64,000 bases of DNA from Antedon mediterranea (GCF_964355755.1 NC_092670.1:20335201-20399200), one strand, 5' to 3'. Positions 38,701 through 48,072 are shown, counted from the stretch's first letter. The notes: generated by a model not told the origin, from the letters alone. Translations and numbers: made by a program.

Positions 38701-41700
38701 GTGTACATTCAGTCCATCTACACATCACTGACTGCCTGCCTCAAGGCCTAGTAACTCTAGATGATTAAAATGTCATATTTTTATATCAAGACATCTTCGT
38801 TTATTTAAGTTATTCATTGGACATAAACTATATATTCTGAAGATTATATCGATATACTTAAGCAACAATAATCTAATGCTAAATTATCATTTATTCTGAC
38901 AATCATATTGATATAAAGTAATAATAATATGATATTAAGATTATGATCTATTCTGACGATACATATTTAAATATACCTATGTAATCAAATTAACACTAAT
39001 GCAGTATAGTTTATTCTTAGAATTAGTGTATCTATATAGTGATTAAGTAACAATAATCTAGTACAGAATATTAAAATCTACATTTTATTTTGTGATGTCA
39101 TACTGTATCCATAAAAGTTAATACCAATAATCTATAGTTTTATATATCTCTTAAATCTAACCAAGATTAATATGAAATTAAGCTCATTCATAAAATTTGT
39201 TTTTAAATGCTATATTGTTCAAATCCATACATAATATAGGTTGGAAATCTTTACAAATTTTAATTAAATGATGATATTTAACTGTTAAGATATTTTGAAA
39301 TGATCGAGTTAATTTTATATTAAATTTTAATGAGTATTTTGTAAATTTTTCAAGATAATCTTTTGTAATTCGATATTTATTGCATGTATTTATTCTTGAC
39401 AGCTTAGAACATTTGATTTTCAATCTTCTATTTCAACTTGTTATTGGTTTCCCATTGGAACTTGTTCATGGTACGAGAAGAATTGCAACTATATTGTTCT
39501 TTGGAGTTTTAGCAGGTAAAGTATTAAATTGCAATTGGTTTACACTGTGCATATACGGTTTTATTATAATATTGTTATATAAGTTAAGTTTTTGTAACAC
39601 AAATTCTATCCAAGTTTGTGTCAAAACTACCCTATCCTCTCCACCCAGGTGTATAAAATCGGTTAAATCAAGACACAACTTTATGAGAGTATGTTTTCAT
39701 ACATGTTTAATCCAAAAAATGACCAGGGTAATAATGTGCAGTGCATTGATAGCTTGCTTATTTGCGCTATAGAAGAATGAACTATTATTATTATTAGTCT
39801 ATGTTATAGTATAATAATATTTTTAAAATCAAAATTTTAGCACACATGGACCATGTCGATCCTGTGACTTGAGCTAGAACAAAAACACCCACTCGTGGCA
39901 TTTGTAAAGCTCTGTCTACACTATGGCAAAAAAGTGCGATGTATCCAAATATGGTAGTGATATTCCCAAATATGGTAGTGATATGACATCATCGTGTCCA
40001 TATATGGGACACATAAAGTTTGATAGTGTAGCAGAGCTTTAAGTTTGATAGTGTAGACAGAGCTTTAAGTTTGATAGTGTAGACAGAGCTTTAAGTTTGA
40101 TAGTGTAGACAGAGCTTAAAGAACGTAAAGAGGCAATAACTAAAACTACCCCTTTTAGCCTTAAAAAAACATTTACCCTATGCAATCACCCTGTCATTGA
40201 TGGCATAATATTTCCCTTCAAACCTCTCATATTTATTTAGAGGCAGTTTAAAGGAATGTTTTATTAAGTATGGAAGACAATCAATGTTTGAAAAAATGGG
40301 CACTCAGGGAAACACAACATTGGTACCCCATAATCACTAACTGTAACATAACCTTAGAGTTTTCCAAGTAATTTATGAGTCGGAAAGAAATTAAACTTCA
40401 GAGAAGTAACTAATATTTTATATGTCGTCTTATGCTAGAATTAATTATATTTTTTCCATCTATGTCACATTTTTTTAAAATCAATGAAATTAATTTTTTC
40501 TTCTAAGAAGAGCTACAATAAATGACTTATAATTCTCACTAGTAAAAATCATATTTTTCTAATTAGTAAATATAATACATTCTTAGAAGGAGGCTTACAT
40601 ATCGTAATTAGCAGTCAACCTTTATTATGTGTATTGATGACTGCATGTAACAAAAAACAGTTTCCAGGTAATTGCAACTTTTTCCACTAAGCAATGATAT
40701 TCGTTGAATCATTTCCCGCAATTGAATTATCTTATACCCAATGGCCGATTGATAATTTGAAATTATCATTAACTTTATAACACAAAGAGAAACATTATTG
40801 CAAATGAAGGCCCAATGGGCCAAATTGCAATATATAAAAATTGTAATTTGAAATGTAAAAATATTAAATCTGTATAAAAATCACAAAACAATATACATTC
40901 AATTTCAGTAAAACACACAGCCAGCCATGATATGAAATAAACTTGCTGAAGACGCAATTTTCACTAACAGCGTAATTGAGAATGCATGATAACAATTTGT
41001 TTCCTTATATCCCATTGTGTAGCAAGATTCAATTAGTATAATATAATTATTTCATTAGGGCGTTGAATTCTTCATAATTTAATTTAAAATTTTGTTAAAT
41101 CAATGAAAAAAAATGTTTTACTCTTGTTGAAATATAAAATTCATTACCACAGTGTTGTTTTTATAAAAGACAATTTTTCACATTTTCATTAATTTGATTT
41201 TGATTGATTCATTCTGAGAAGAATGTGGATATTTATTTTACCTCTCGATGGTGTTCTATGATATTAATTTGGTCTGTTCTCACTCATTAATCTTTTTGAA
41301 ATTATAAGTATAAATAACTGAAAATGGCATACAGTAAAAAAGTATACTTTTTGGACCCAAAAGAGTGTCCCCTTAATACTATAAATATGCTTTTAGTGTA
41401 ATTGCCTCTTGTTTGTTTAACAATACACAGAGCATCCATGTTCAGTCAGTTTAGAAATAAAAAAGAACCCCACACAACTTGCAAGAGTAGGTAAATATTT
41501 GTATTCATTGAGAAGGTATAATATTTGTATTTGTTAAAAACCTGACTGTCGTGTCCGCATCATAAAATAGAACCATAGAGATATTATATAATATATCTAT
41601 GATAGAACAGTAAATCTTCTAACTCATGAAATATTCTCCCCATTCAACTCATGAAATATTCTCCACATTCAGCTCATGAAATATTCTCCCCATTCAACTC

Positions 41701-44700
41701 ATGAAATATTCTCCCCATTCAACTCATTAAATATTCTCTTCATTCAACTCATGAAATATTCTCCCCATTCAACTCATGAAATATTCTCCCCATTCAGCTC
41801 ATGAAATATTCTCCCCATTCAACTCATGAAATATTCTCCCCATTCAGCTCATGAAATATTCTCCCCATTCAGCTCATGAAATATTTTCCCCATTCAACTC
41901 CTGTAATATTCTCCCCATTCAGCTCATGAAATATTCTCCCCATTCAGCTCATGAAATATTCTCCCCATTCAACTCATGAAATATTCTCTTCATTCAACTC
42001 ATGAAATATTCTCCCCATTCAACTCATGAAATATTCTCCCCATTCAACTCATGAGAATATTCTCCCCATTCAGCTCATGAAATATTCTCCCCATTCAACT
42101 CATGAAATATTCTCCCCATTCAGCTCATGAAATATTCTCCCCATTCAACTCATGAAATATTCTCCCCATTCAACTCATGAAATATTATCCCCATTCAACT
42201 CATGAAATATTCTCCCCATTCAGCTCATGAAATATTCTCCCCATTCAACTCATGAACCCCATTCAACACATGAAATATTCTCCCCATTCAACTCATGAAA
42301 TATTCTCCCTATTCAACTCCTGTAATATTTTCCCAATTCAACTCATAAACATTCATTATTTGTATAATATCATTGTGATCTTTACAGGTTTATATAAATT
42401 ATTATTTATCTGGTTTGAAATATTTGTGTTATCTTATGTATATCTTACATTGTAATTCTATTCTTTTTCTTTTTTTGATTTATGTATTTTCAGTGTTATA
42501 AGCTGAGTGGCTCAGAGTGTCTTCTGAGGCAATTACAGTTATTTTTATTCCATCAATAATAATAAAAAATTATTGAAACATAAATATTTAACAAATCAAT
42601 TAAAGATCAGATTGTTTATTTATATATGTCAACGATGACATCACTGGATTCTGTAAATAGCAATTTGTTATCCATGAGTGAGAAATGAATATTTTTATAT
42701 AGTACCTACAAGCCCAGAATTACAGTGAACTTAAATAACCGCGATTGGCATTTATTTATGAGGATTTCCCCCTTTTTCACATAATGCCACTATAAAGCAT
42801 TGGCCTGTTGTTAAGATTCAAATTTGTTTCATATTTTATCTATCAATTTTTTGTCTGTGAAATACCAACCTTTGACCTTTTTTGATGGTGTATTATACCT
42901 GACATCTAAGATCGGCATACTGAGACTAACCATAGAACCAGCTGTGGTAATACTTTCACACATTTTAAACCCATCCACATTTTGCATAAAAGCGCGCTCA
43001 CATTAGTTTAGGTTAAGCGAAAAAATAATTCTAATCTGATCGCAACATGATTTGTCCATTAGAGGTTTATGGTTCAAATCCTACAAGAAAATTCTATACT
43101 ATATTTATGTATTTTGTTCGATATTTAATTATGACATCATATTGCATTCCAATTTTCTTTTCTATTTTACATTTTTTTTAAATATTTAAGCTCCAGTGTA
43201 AATTTAATACAATTATATCGCATAAAATATAATTTAAGATATCTGTAAAGAAGAAAATAATGATGAAATAAAATCAATTTTAATGCGCACTAAAGTTGCG
43301 TTCTGTAATACATTAGTTTATGTGGTATTCCCTAGGGCTAAGTTCATCATAAGCATATGAATTTAAAGTTGAAATAGAGTATTGTATAATAGAATATTTA
43401 ATTGAAGTTTAAATGTACAAGTGTTGAGGATAGGAATTAAGTTATGGAGTCATAGGCATCGGTAGAGTAAGGTTAGTGTTGGGGGAGGTAGGGATGTTAA
43501 ATCTTTCTTTATGTTCTTAAATTTTCTCTTAAGATTTGACAAAATAAATAAAGATTAGATTTCAGTTTAACTTATAAATCAACTCTCCCAATACCAGACA
43601 CCTTTAGGGTTGCCAATATGTGTGTTTTTCTGGAAAATTTGGTATTCGGAATGTGTTTTTAATGGTAAAAATGAATTTGAGATTGTTTGGACTTCAAGAA
43701 AATTCTAGTATTGGAGGAGTTTCCCGTTTTAAAAGAAGTCAGGGATTGGGAGAGTTGAGTGTACCATAAAATAAATTAAATGAAACATGTAAATTATCTT
43801 ATTTAAACCCTTCTATTGTTTTTGAAATTGTCCCGTAAAAATGTCTTCGGCCTATATTTATATTCTTGTGTTTGTTGTCGAAAAATAAACACACATATAT
43901 GTAAATGCATACTATTATAAAAAATTAAATATTGCAGCAATACTTCTATTAACCTCTAACTCCTATGAAAAATTTTTTTAGCCCCCAATATTTTACTGAT
44001 TTTGTAAGATTTGTGATCATTTTTGCTTATTCGATGATAAAACAACCAGAGGGAACATAAATTGAAAAAAAAATATTTTGTAGATTTCCTATATTTTAAG
44101 TATTTGAAATGTGCTGCATTATAGCCACTGTTCGCCACATATATTCCGTCTCATTTTCATACAGTTAACGTATTTGTTTCTACTTTGAAAGAAAGTGAAT
44201 TATATTCTTTACCATCGATAATTATTTATCGTTCGTGATATGTCATTTAGCGGTGGCTCATGGGAAATTGGTGATGATCGCTCATGCAGACACTTGGTCT
44301 GTCATGCATCATTGCACATTCACAATCAAAAATGAGTTTTTTTTTAGCAAAGCTTGGTTTGTAAAAATACTGTAAAAACAACAAAAATAAATTGAATTTG
44401 TGATTTGGTACGTTCCGCATATTCCGCCGGATTTTGAATGTTTGCTCCGTTATATAGAAAATAAGATTTTGAATCATCATCTTCTCATTTTGTTACCACC
44501 ATTGTATATTACATCAGCTTTTATTACCAAACTGTTTTAGTAGTATAATACTGATATTGTATAAACTTGCATATCTCCACAATGTATCATAATGGATAAT
44601 TGTGATTCCTATATTTCAAATTAAATTCAGAAGGAAATCAAATTTAGCATCATACATTTTAATGGTATATTTGCGAGTGGAAATATTCCATATTATTTCA

Positions 44701-47700
44701 TATTCATAGTTTTGCTTTGTGAAAATATACAAAGGCCATACAGGAATTGTGAACATTGTTTTATGCAATTTGGTAAAGCTCTGTCTACAGTATCAAACTA
44801 GAAAGCCACTCCGAGAGTGCATACCTCCGTCTACTGTAAAATTATCCTACATAAGATTCTCCGGTAAAAAAAAATATATATTTGTGTGTGTCTTAATGCT
44901 GTTTGTGATTTAGGCTAATTTCACTACCTACAAGCATGTGTATGCGAGTTTGGTTTAATGGTTATGTAACAAGCCTTTCAATTAACAATAGCTTCAGTTG
45001 ACTAACAATAGAACAGCAACGCAAAAATCAAACGAGTGAATTTGAAAAGAAAATAGGTTTTTTAAACTACTGGCATCAAAAAACGTGCACATTAAATCAA
45101 ATTATGTTTTAAAATTACAAATCACAAATTATAACTCTTGCCTCTTGTACAAAAATGAAGTTTTTTGGACAAGTAGTTCTCGAGAAAATGCAATTTCAGT
45201 ATACTTGTTACTTTAAGACTGCTCGCCGGCTTTTGAAAATTGTCTCCTATCTTTTAACACTAGCCGGTCTGAAAATAATATCATTTTTGTTATTTGTGAA
45301 GTTATTAATAAACCAATTTTGTTGATTTTCAATAGGCATGGTCTGAAAGTACATAACTATCTACACCCAAAAATTCAGAACGATAACTTGAAAACTGTAG
45401 GCGCTATCGTGCCAACAAACAAACAAACAAACAAACAAACATACATACAAACATACATACATATATACATACATACATACATACAAACAAAGTGAATACT
45501 ATACTTGGCAAAATTCTTTTTGCCAAGTAACAAACACACGCTACCGATTACATATACCTCCTTGGCGGAGGTAAACTAGTTAGACAAAAAGGTGATGTGC
45601 CCAAATATGGTAGTGATATGTGGTTGTGAGATATGATGTCATTGTGTCTATATATAGACACATCACATTTTTTGTCACAAAGTTTGATAGTGTAGACATA
45701 GCTTTAGTTATGTATGTATACATCATATCTTCTCTTGTGAGTCCATGTCATTGTTTCTAAGAACACATCCTTTCACGAAGAAAGCAGGAGTGTTGATGTG
45801 TTCCTGCATCAAACGTAACTTATGCGCATCATCCACGTTTTGAGTGAGTAGTCTGTTGTGACCTCAAATTTTAGGCTAGACAGTGATTCCAGCTCAAGCA
45901 TAGGTATGACATGCCATGTGTGCCAAAATTGTAACGAATATTAATCTGAATCGCCAGAACCTAGAGTACTGCACTAGCTATACGTATACTTGTTTATTCT
46001 TTCAGGTTCTATGGGGTCGTCTGTATTTGATCCTTCAAGTTATGCATGTGGTATATCAGCCGGTGTCTATGCTTTGATGGCAGGCCATCTAGCAAACAGA
46101 CTAACAGTAAGCAATAATGAGTTTAGTACCAGACAAACTTGATGATAGTTGTAGATGTGTAATTACTACTACTAAAATTTTGTCTACACTATCAAACTTT
46201 ATGTGACAACAAAATGTGATGTGCTCATATATGGACATGATGATGTCATATCACTACCATATTCGTACATATCGCTGCCATATTTGGGCACATCATATTT
46301 TTTTGTCATAAAGTTTTTAGATAGAGCTTAAGTCAGAGTAGGATAAAATATTTAACAAAATCCAAACAAACTCTTTATATTTATGATTTATATGCTACAC
46401 TATCTACTTATATACACATATATGAAGTGCTTTTTGGCTAACCATAACAAGTAGAGCTTGTCCATTATTCTGCATTCATTTATGAACCTCAAGTGCTCTT
46501 GATGTCTTTATAACTGTTTTTAAAACTGATTGCAGCCATCCAAGTGTTTAATGTCAATAGCCATTTTAAGCTTTGTCTACACTATCAAACTAGTTTGATG
46601 TGCCCAAATATGGTAGTGATATGTTTAAATATGGTAGTGATATGTTGTCATCATGTCCATATATGGGCACATCACATTTTCTTGTCACATAAAGTTTGAT
46701 AGTCTAGACAGAGTTTTAAGAAGTGTTTTCTGGTATTTGTTTCTGACTATGTATAATTTAGCTGAATATTTCTCTTTTGCAGCATTATTCTAGAATCCGT
46801 GATGGTGCAATAAAATTAGGAATTATTATTATATTTGGTGAGTATAGTTTTTTTAATTTTTCCCATATAAACCAGTCTATAAATTATCAAAAGCGGGCAC
46901 TAGATACAAGTTCGTATTATAATACAATTGTACTCCTAAAACTATGCATATACGATGTAACAAGGTAAAATGATCTGCACTACAAAACACCTTCTGAGCT
47001 TCGTTCATTAAAGTTTAGACAATCTGATATCGTTTCAAGCCACATATATCCAGAATTTTTACATATTACTTGATCGTGAGTGGACATGGCTATTTATACT
47101 ATGACACTGTAATACGATCTGATGAAGGAAATTGCATGAAAGAAAAAAAGAACTTGTCTTCACTATTATTTTACCGTTTTATTATGTTGATTTATTTAGT
47201 GATGTAATTAAAGAAAAACTAGTGAATATTGTATGTTAATACGAATTTACACCAATATGAACATCTTCACTTTAGTATCTCCACCCCTTTCATTTAAGAA
47301 GGAACCTTTTCAACCAAAATGCTACACAGAACCATGGCTGTACATTCATAAATGTTGTTGGAAAAAAACACCGTAACGTTTCTAAGATTTCCCTTAAAAA
47401 ATGTGCCGATACTACTACTTCTATTATTGTTAAAAATAAGGTTCTATTGTATGAGTTAAGATTTGTATATATTACGTATTTCAGATTTTCTTGTTTTTTT
47501 TAAAACTAATAATCGCATGTCTAAACCATTTCTTAAGTATGTATTTTCGCCATACAAACCAATAAGCTGTTTATTTAATTATTTACTATTTTCCTCACTA
47601 AATTTTTCTTGAAAATAAATTGGTTGGTTTTAACTTAATTTATAAAGTTTATAGAGTTGTGCTAGATTGAATGTTTATAATGTTTTACTGTTTTCTCTGA

Positions 47701-48072
47701 TTTTGTCTGTTTTAATCTATGAGCATTTGTTAACTATGTATTTGAATTATACAAGACCTTTAAACAAATTCTTTAATGATTCTTTACTATCTTTTTTTAG
47801 CAAGTGCCGATTTCGGTGTTGCTGTTTGGCGACGTTTTTCCAATGACGCACTCTTAGCAATTTCGTTTGTTCCACATTTGATGGGAGTAGTTATAGGTTT
47901 GACCTTTGGTCTTCTAATTTTACGGAACTACGATCAGAAACTACATGAGCGGTTTACAATGTGGATAGCAATGATGTTGTGGTGTTTAACCATGTTGTTT
48001 GTTGTTTTATGGAATGTATTTTATAAATCAAATTTAAACGGTGGTTTGATGCCGACGGAATTACCGGATTGA
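11782..48072 (+). CDS. RHBDL1/3: EF-hand rhomboid intramembrane serine protease (Rho-4 / RHBDL1 / RHBDL3 type)
   Basis: Eight coding exons (11782-11934, 32725-32889, 35707-35940, 37946-38094, 39403-39515, 46006-46106, 46783-46837, 47801-48072 TGA) splice in frame to 413 residues, close to human RHBDL3. Order: a short N-terminus; an EF-hand loop at 53-64 (DVNGDGKISMEA); a degenerate second EF-hand (about 85-106); then the rhomboid membrane core. Core landmarks: WRFCTYFVFHAG (WR of the L1 loop), GLEHLIFN (His237 and Asn241 of the oxyanion region), catalytic Ser289 in CGISAGVYALMAGHLAN, and catalytic His349 in FVPHLMG. The tail is ILRNYDQKLHER. Family knowledge: rhomboids cleave transmembrane proteins such as EGF-type ligands; in fly Rho-4 the EF-hands confer calcium regulation. 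Odd points: the active site is GISA rather than GxSG, and EF-loop position 12 is Ala. The dyad is intact, so activity is likely but unproven. RHBDL1 and RHBDL3 cannot be separated here. Confidence 0.9.
11958..12122. mobile_element. TIR-22 MITE, copy 1
   Basis: A member of the commonest repeat of the window. Consensus ends are GCTCTGTCTACACTATCAAA plus CT and the complement. Internal marks are GTGATGTGCCCA, repeats of CCAAATATGGTAGTGATAT, GACATCATCATGTCC and TGGGCACATCAC. Several copies have TTAA at both ends, suggesting a TTAA target. No coding capacity. This copy has diverged ends. Confidence 0.75.
12770..12986. mobile_element. TIR-22 MITE, copy 2 (expanded interior)
   Basis: The internal word CACTACCATATTTGGGCATAT is repeated four to five times in tandem instead of twice, so the copy is longer than its relatives. 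Its right end is eroded. Confidence 0.75.
13409..13901 (+). mobile_element. CTAG-hairpin element with tRNA-like core, copy 1
   Basis: Begins ACTAGAAAGCCACTCTGAGA, then CTCCGCCTAC. It contains a tRNA A-box-like core (TTTGGTGTAAAGGTTATGTA) and ends with the short hairpin ACCTCCTTGGCGGAGGT. Other copies are at 20450-21055, 29046-29465 (inverted) and 44794-45572. There are no terminal inverted repeats beyond the CTCCGCC/GGCGGAG pair. The class is uncertain: a composite SINE or a Helitron-like non-autonomous element. Confidence 0.65.
14096..14196 (+). repeat. Cluster of five CACCTGT motifs (degenerate ~20-bp repeat)
   Basis: CACCTGT occurs at 14096, 14116, 14137, 14167 and 14190. The first three sit in a roughly 20-bp direct repeat (GCCACCTGTATCTCAA). 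CACCTG is the E2-box recognised by Snail/ZEB-type factors, but the tandem origin may explain the cluster. Confidence 0.6.
14721..14763. repeat. Intronic hairpin, 13-bp perfect outer stem
   Basis: CAATAGATCGAAA (14721-14733) pairs exactly with 14751-14763. An inner 4-bp stem CTAC/GTAG (14737-14740 with 14747-14750) continues it after a 3-nt bulge and closes on a 6-nt loop. Confidence 0.65.
15136..15392. mobile_element. TIR-22 MITE, copy 3, interrupted by a ribozyme-bearing insertion
   Basis: The left end AAGCTCTGTCTACACTATCA and right end GAGTAGACAGAG are recognisable. At the point where other copies read GTGCCCATATATGG, this copy has GTGCC, then about 80 bp of foreign sequence (about 15191-15273), then ATATATATATGG. 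The foreign piece contains a hammerhead ribozyme. Confidence 0.75.
15225..15269 (+). ncRNA. Type I hammerhead ribozyme
   Basis: All parts of a type I hammerhead are present in order. Helix I 5' strand CTGCA is 15225-15229. The core CTGACGA is 15230-15236. Helix II GATC/GATC (15237-15240, 15247-15250) closes a TAATAA loop. The core GAAA is 15251-15254. Helix III is short: A15254-C-A-G pairs with C-T-G-T15263 over a 2-nt loop. The cleavage-site nucleotide is T15264, and the helix I 3' strand TGCAG (15265-15269) pairs exactly with CTGCA. Family knowledge: animal hammerheads with very short helix III occur in Penelope-like elements and small retrozyme-like repeats, and may act as dimers. Odd: the cleavage nucleotide is U (GUU) rather than the usual C (GUC), which may lower activity. 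Read by eye; tertiary loop contacts not assessed. Confidence 0.8.
16711..17325 (+). repeat. 49/52-bp minisatellite, 12 units, open in all three forward frames
   Basis: ATGGTG unit starts are at 16711, 16763, 16812, 16861, 16910, 16959, 17029, 17078, 17127, 17176, 17228 and 17280. Steps are 49 bp, or 52 bp where CAGAGACAGACACC replaces CAGCAGACACT, with one 70-bp step from an internal 18-bp duplication. Because 49 is not a multiple of 3 and no frame contains a stop, three long overlapping open frames run through it. They are a by-product of the array and I do not call them genes. Confidence 0.9.
18506..18620 (+). mobile_element. Fragment of the TCAACTCTCCCAAT MITE family
   Basis: CTCTCCCAACA, then TTTTCTGGAAAG, GTATTCAGAATGTG and TTTTTAATGGTAAAAATAAA, matches the left half of the element at 43579-43758. 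The right end was not found. Confidence 0.55.
19263..19463. mobile_element. TIR element with perfect 15-bp ends and 6-bp target duplication
   Basis: CAGGCCTTGTCTTTT (19263-19277) and its exact complement (19449-19463) bound 201 bp. GGACCT flanks the element on both sides (19257-19262, 19464-19469). This is a textbook target-site duplication. No coding capacity. A 6-bp duplication does not match Tc1/mariner (TA), piggyBac (TTAA) or hAT (8 bp), so the superfamily is left open. Confidence 0.8.
20450..21055 (+). mobile_element. CTAG-hairpin element with tRNA-like core, copy 2
   Basis: Starts ACTAGAGGGTACTCCGAGAG, then CCTCCGCCTACTG, and ends ACCTCCTTGGTGGAGGTAAT. The core (about 20597-20665) reads AGCGTGGTGTAATGGTTATG (A box) and CGCTGGTTCAAGTCCC (B box) followed by a T-run, a near-intact tRNA-type Pol III unit. 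The stretch GATCATTGTGGCTAAGTTTG / GGTGAGAATCGGATAAAAAC is repeated twice about 140 bp apart. A CA microsatellite (about 20968-20992) precedes the end. Confidence 0.65.
22186..22231. repeat. Long hairpin
   Basis: CTAACTGTA and GTCAA on the left pair exactly with TTGAC and TACAGTTAG on the right, separated by an unequal internal loop and a 3-nt GGC tip. It may be the remnant of an inverted-repeat element. Confidence 0.55.
23132..24630 (+). repeat. 68-bp pyrimidine-rich tandem array
   Basis: About 22 units of a 68-bp motif (CAGTTTATTAATTTAAACTT, then TTCCATCTTTTCTTTATCAT, then CTTCTTTCCC and CTCCATTTTCTTCAC). Long stretches are almost pure C/T on this strand, with a regular TTAATTTAAA palindrome in each unit. 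A variant unit with AAACGTTTCC recurs near 23601, 23872 and 24075, always followed by the same variant neighbour, showing multi-unit (higher-order) duplication. Confidence 0.9.
26462..26655 (+). mobile_element. tRNA-derived SINE
   Basis: CTGTAGCGTAGTGGTTGCAA is an A box and CCTAGTTCGAGCCTGAC a B box at normal spacing. A body with a TCAGTACCAGGAAACTAC stretch and an AAATAAAGAATAAATAAAG tail follow. No clear target duplication was found. Confidence 0.7.
26865..27140. mobile_element. AT-rich MITE with GC-rich 11-bp TIRs
   Basis: TGAGGCGCCAA at the left end and its complement TTGGCGCCTCA at the right enclose about 250 bp of almost pure A/T sequence. TA flanks both ends, and the match extends through it, as expected for a Tc1/mariner-type target. 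No coding capacity. Confidence 0.7.
27277..27439. mobile_element. TIR-22 MITE, copy 4
   Basis: AAGCTCTATCTACACTATCA at the left and GTTTGATAGTGTAAAAAGAG at the right, with the typical CCAAATATGGTAGTGATAT and TGGGCACATCACA interior. Confidence 0.85.
29046..29465 (-). mobile_element. CTAG-hairpin element with tRNA-like core, copy 3 (inverted)
   Basis: On the plus strand it begins with the hairpin end ACCTCCGCCAAGGAGGT and finishes GGCGGAGGTATGCACTCTCG then AAGTGGCTTTGTAC, the reverse of copies 1 and 4. The internal AAAGGCTGGTTTACATAACA is the complement of the tRNA-like core. Confidence 0.7.
29490..29550 (-). mobile_element. Possible truncated tRNA-like SINE
   Basis: On the minus strand GTCAGTGGTTCAAATCTTAT resembles a B box, with a poor A-box-like stretch before it. 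Low support. Confidence 0.3.
31821..31962. mobile_element. TIR-22 MITE, copy 5
   Basis: The left end is degraded (CTGTCCTACA). The interior is intact, and the right end is GTTTGATAGTGTAGACTGAG followed by CTTAA. Confidence 0.8.
32890..35706 (+). other. Rhomboid intron 2
   Basis: AT-rich, no exon seen. It holds TIR-22 MITE copy 6, a SINE-like fragment at about 33100-33370 (GTCCTTTGAATGGGATCTAAAG, GATCGTCTCC) shared with 36085-36310, and an A-rich low-complexity stretch at about 33370-33510. Confidence 0.5.
32981..33102. mobile_element. TIR-22 MITE, copy 6, with duplicated left end
   Basis: The left terminus (AGGTCTGTCTCCACTATCAA plus ACTAGATT and an A-run) is present twice in tandem before a shortened interior. 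The right end is GTGGTGTAGACAGAGCTTTA. Confidence 0.75.
36085..36310 (+). mobile_element. Degenerate tRNA-type SINE
   Basis: A head with weak A and B boxes (AGCTGTATGGTAAGGG, GGTGTTTGAGACTTGTC) is followed by CATTCTTTGCATGGGATGTA then AAGATGTTGGTCTC and GGGGGATCATCATGATCTTA, ending in AAATAAATAAA. The body is shared with about 33130-33260. Confidence 0.5.
36365..36556 (-). mobile_element. tRNA-derived SINE, inverted
   Basis: On the minus strand GTGACTTGATGGTTATGATG (A box) is followed by CTGGGTTCAAATTCTG (B box) at tRNA spacing. Confidence 0.6.
38095..39402 (+). other. Rhomboid intron 4
   Basis: No exon seen. At about 38120-38220 the word TAGCTATTTTTAGATTTTTA is repeated four times with small changes. 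The remainder is AT-rich unique-looking sequence. Confidence 0.45.
39906..40120. mobile_element. TIR-22 MITE, copy 7, with right end amplified four times
   Basis: A shortened element whose right terminus (GTTTGATAGTGTAGACAGAG plus CTTTAA, 26 bp) is present four times head-to-tail from about 40018 to 40120. The first repeat lacks one base. Confidence 0.85.
41617..42350 (+). repeat. 25-bp tandem array
   Basis: About 29 units of AACTCATGAAATATTCTCCC plus CATTC. AACTC and AGCTC variants are interspersed, and a few units have CTCCTGTAATATT or CTCTTC changes. One unit is shortened near 42255. No spacer-like variable segments are present. Confidence 0.9.
43579..43758. mobile_element. MITE with perfect 14-bp TIRs (TCAACTCTCCCAAT)
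   Basis: TCAACTCTCCCAAT (43579-43592) and its exact complement (43745-43758) bound 180 bp. The interior (CTGGAAAATTTGGTATTCGG, TTTTTAATGGTAAAAATGAA) is shared with the fragment at 18506-18620. Confidence 0.75.
44775..45707. mobile_element. TIR-22 MITE, copy 8, split by another element
   Basis: The left end (AAGCTCTGTCTACAGTATCA, 44775-44793) and the rest (TTAGACAAAAAGGTGATGTG to GTTTGATAGTGTAGACATAG, 45579-45707) are separated by CTAG-hairpin element copy 4. CTAG is present at both junctions. Confidence 0.8.
44794..45572 (+). mobile_element. CTAG-hairpin element with tRNA-like core, copy 4
   Basis: Begins CTAGAAAGCCACTCCGAGAG, then CTCCGTCTACTG, and has the tRNA-like GTTTGGTTTAATGGTTATGT. 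It contains AAAC/ATAC microsatellites (about 45415-45490) and ends ACCTCCTTGGCGGAGGT. Being nested in a MITE, it gives the clearest boundaries of this family. Confidence 0.75.
46174..46330. mobile_element. TIR-22 MITE, copy 9
   Basis: The left end AAAATTTTGTCTACACTATC and CACTACCATATTCGTACATA interior are present. The right end is shortened (AAAGTTTTTAGATAGAGCTT). Confidence 0.8.
46566..46720. mobile_element. TIR-22 MITE, copy 10, flanked by TTAA
   Basis: TTAAGCTTTGTCTACACTAT at the left and GTTTGATAGTCTAGACAGAG then TTTTAA at the right. It ends 62 bp before the short rhomboid exon 46783-46837, near that intron's branch-point region. Confidence 0.8.
46838..47800 (+). other. Rhomboid intron 7
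   Basis: AT-rich; no exon or identifiable repeat seen. It ends in a T-run and AG immediately before GCAAGTGCCG-type coding sequence. Confidence 0.5.

Larger units (their letters stand above)
39516..46005 (+). other. Rhomboid intron 5 (about 6.5 kb)
   Basis: Contains TIR-22 MITE copies 7 and 8, a 25-bp tandem array, the TCAACTCTCCCAAT MITE and CTAG-hairpin element copy 4. Weak tRNA-like stretches occur at about 42497-42535 and 43010-43085 (GGTTCAAATCC). No coding exon: the donor at 39515 and acceptor at 46006 join in frame into the conserved rhomboid core. Confidence 0.6.

Noticed and set aside
39380-39772. A 130-codon open frame taken as a separate small gene
   Set aside because: Its first third is the rhomboid exon (39403-39515); the rest is read-through into the intron after a good donor site.
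41617-42350. Regular 25-bp repeats that could suggest a CRISPR array
   Set aside because: Units are contiguous with no unique spacers, and the window is animal nuclear DNA.
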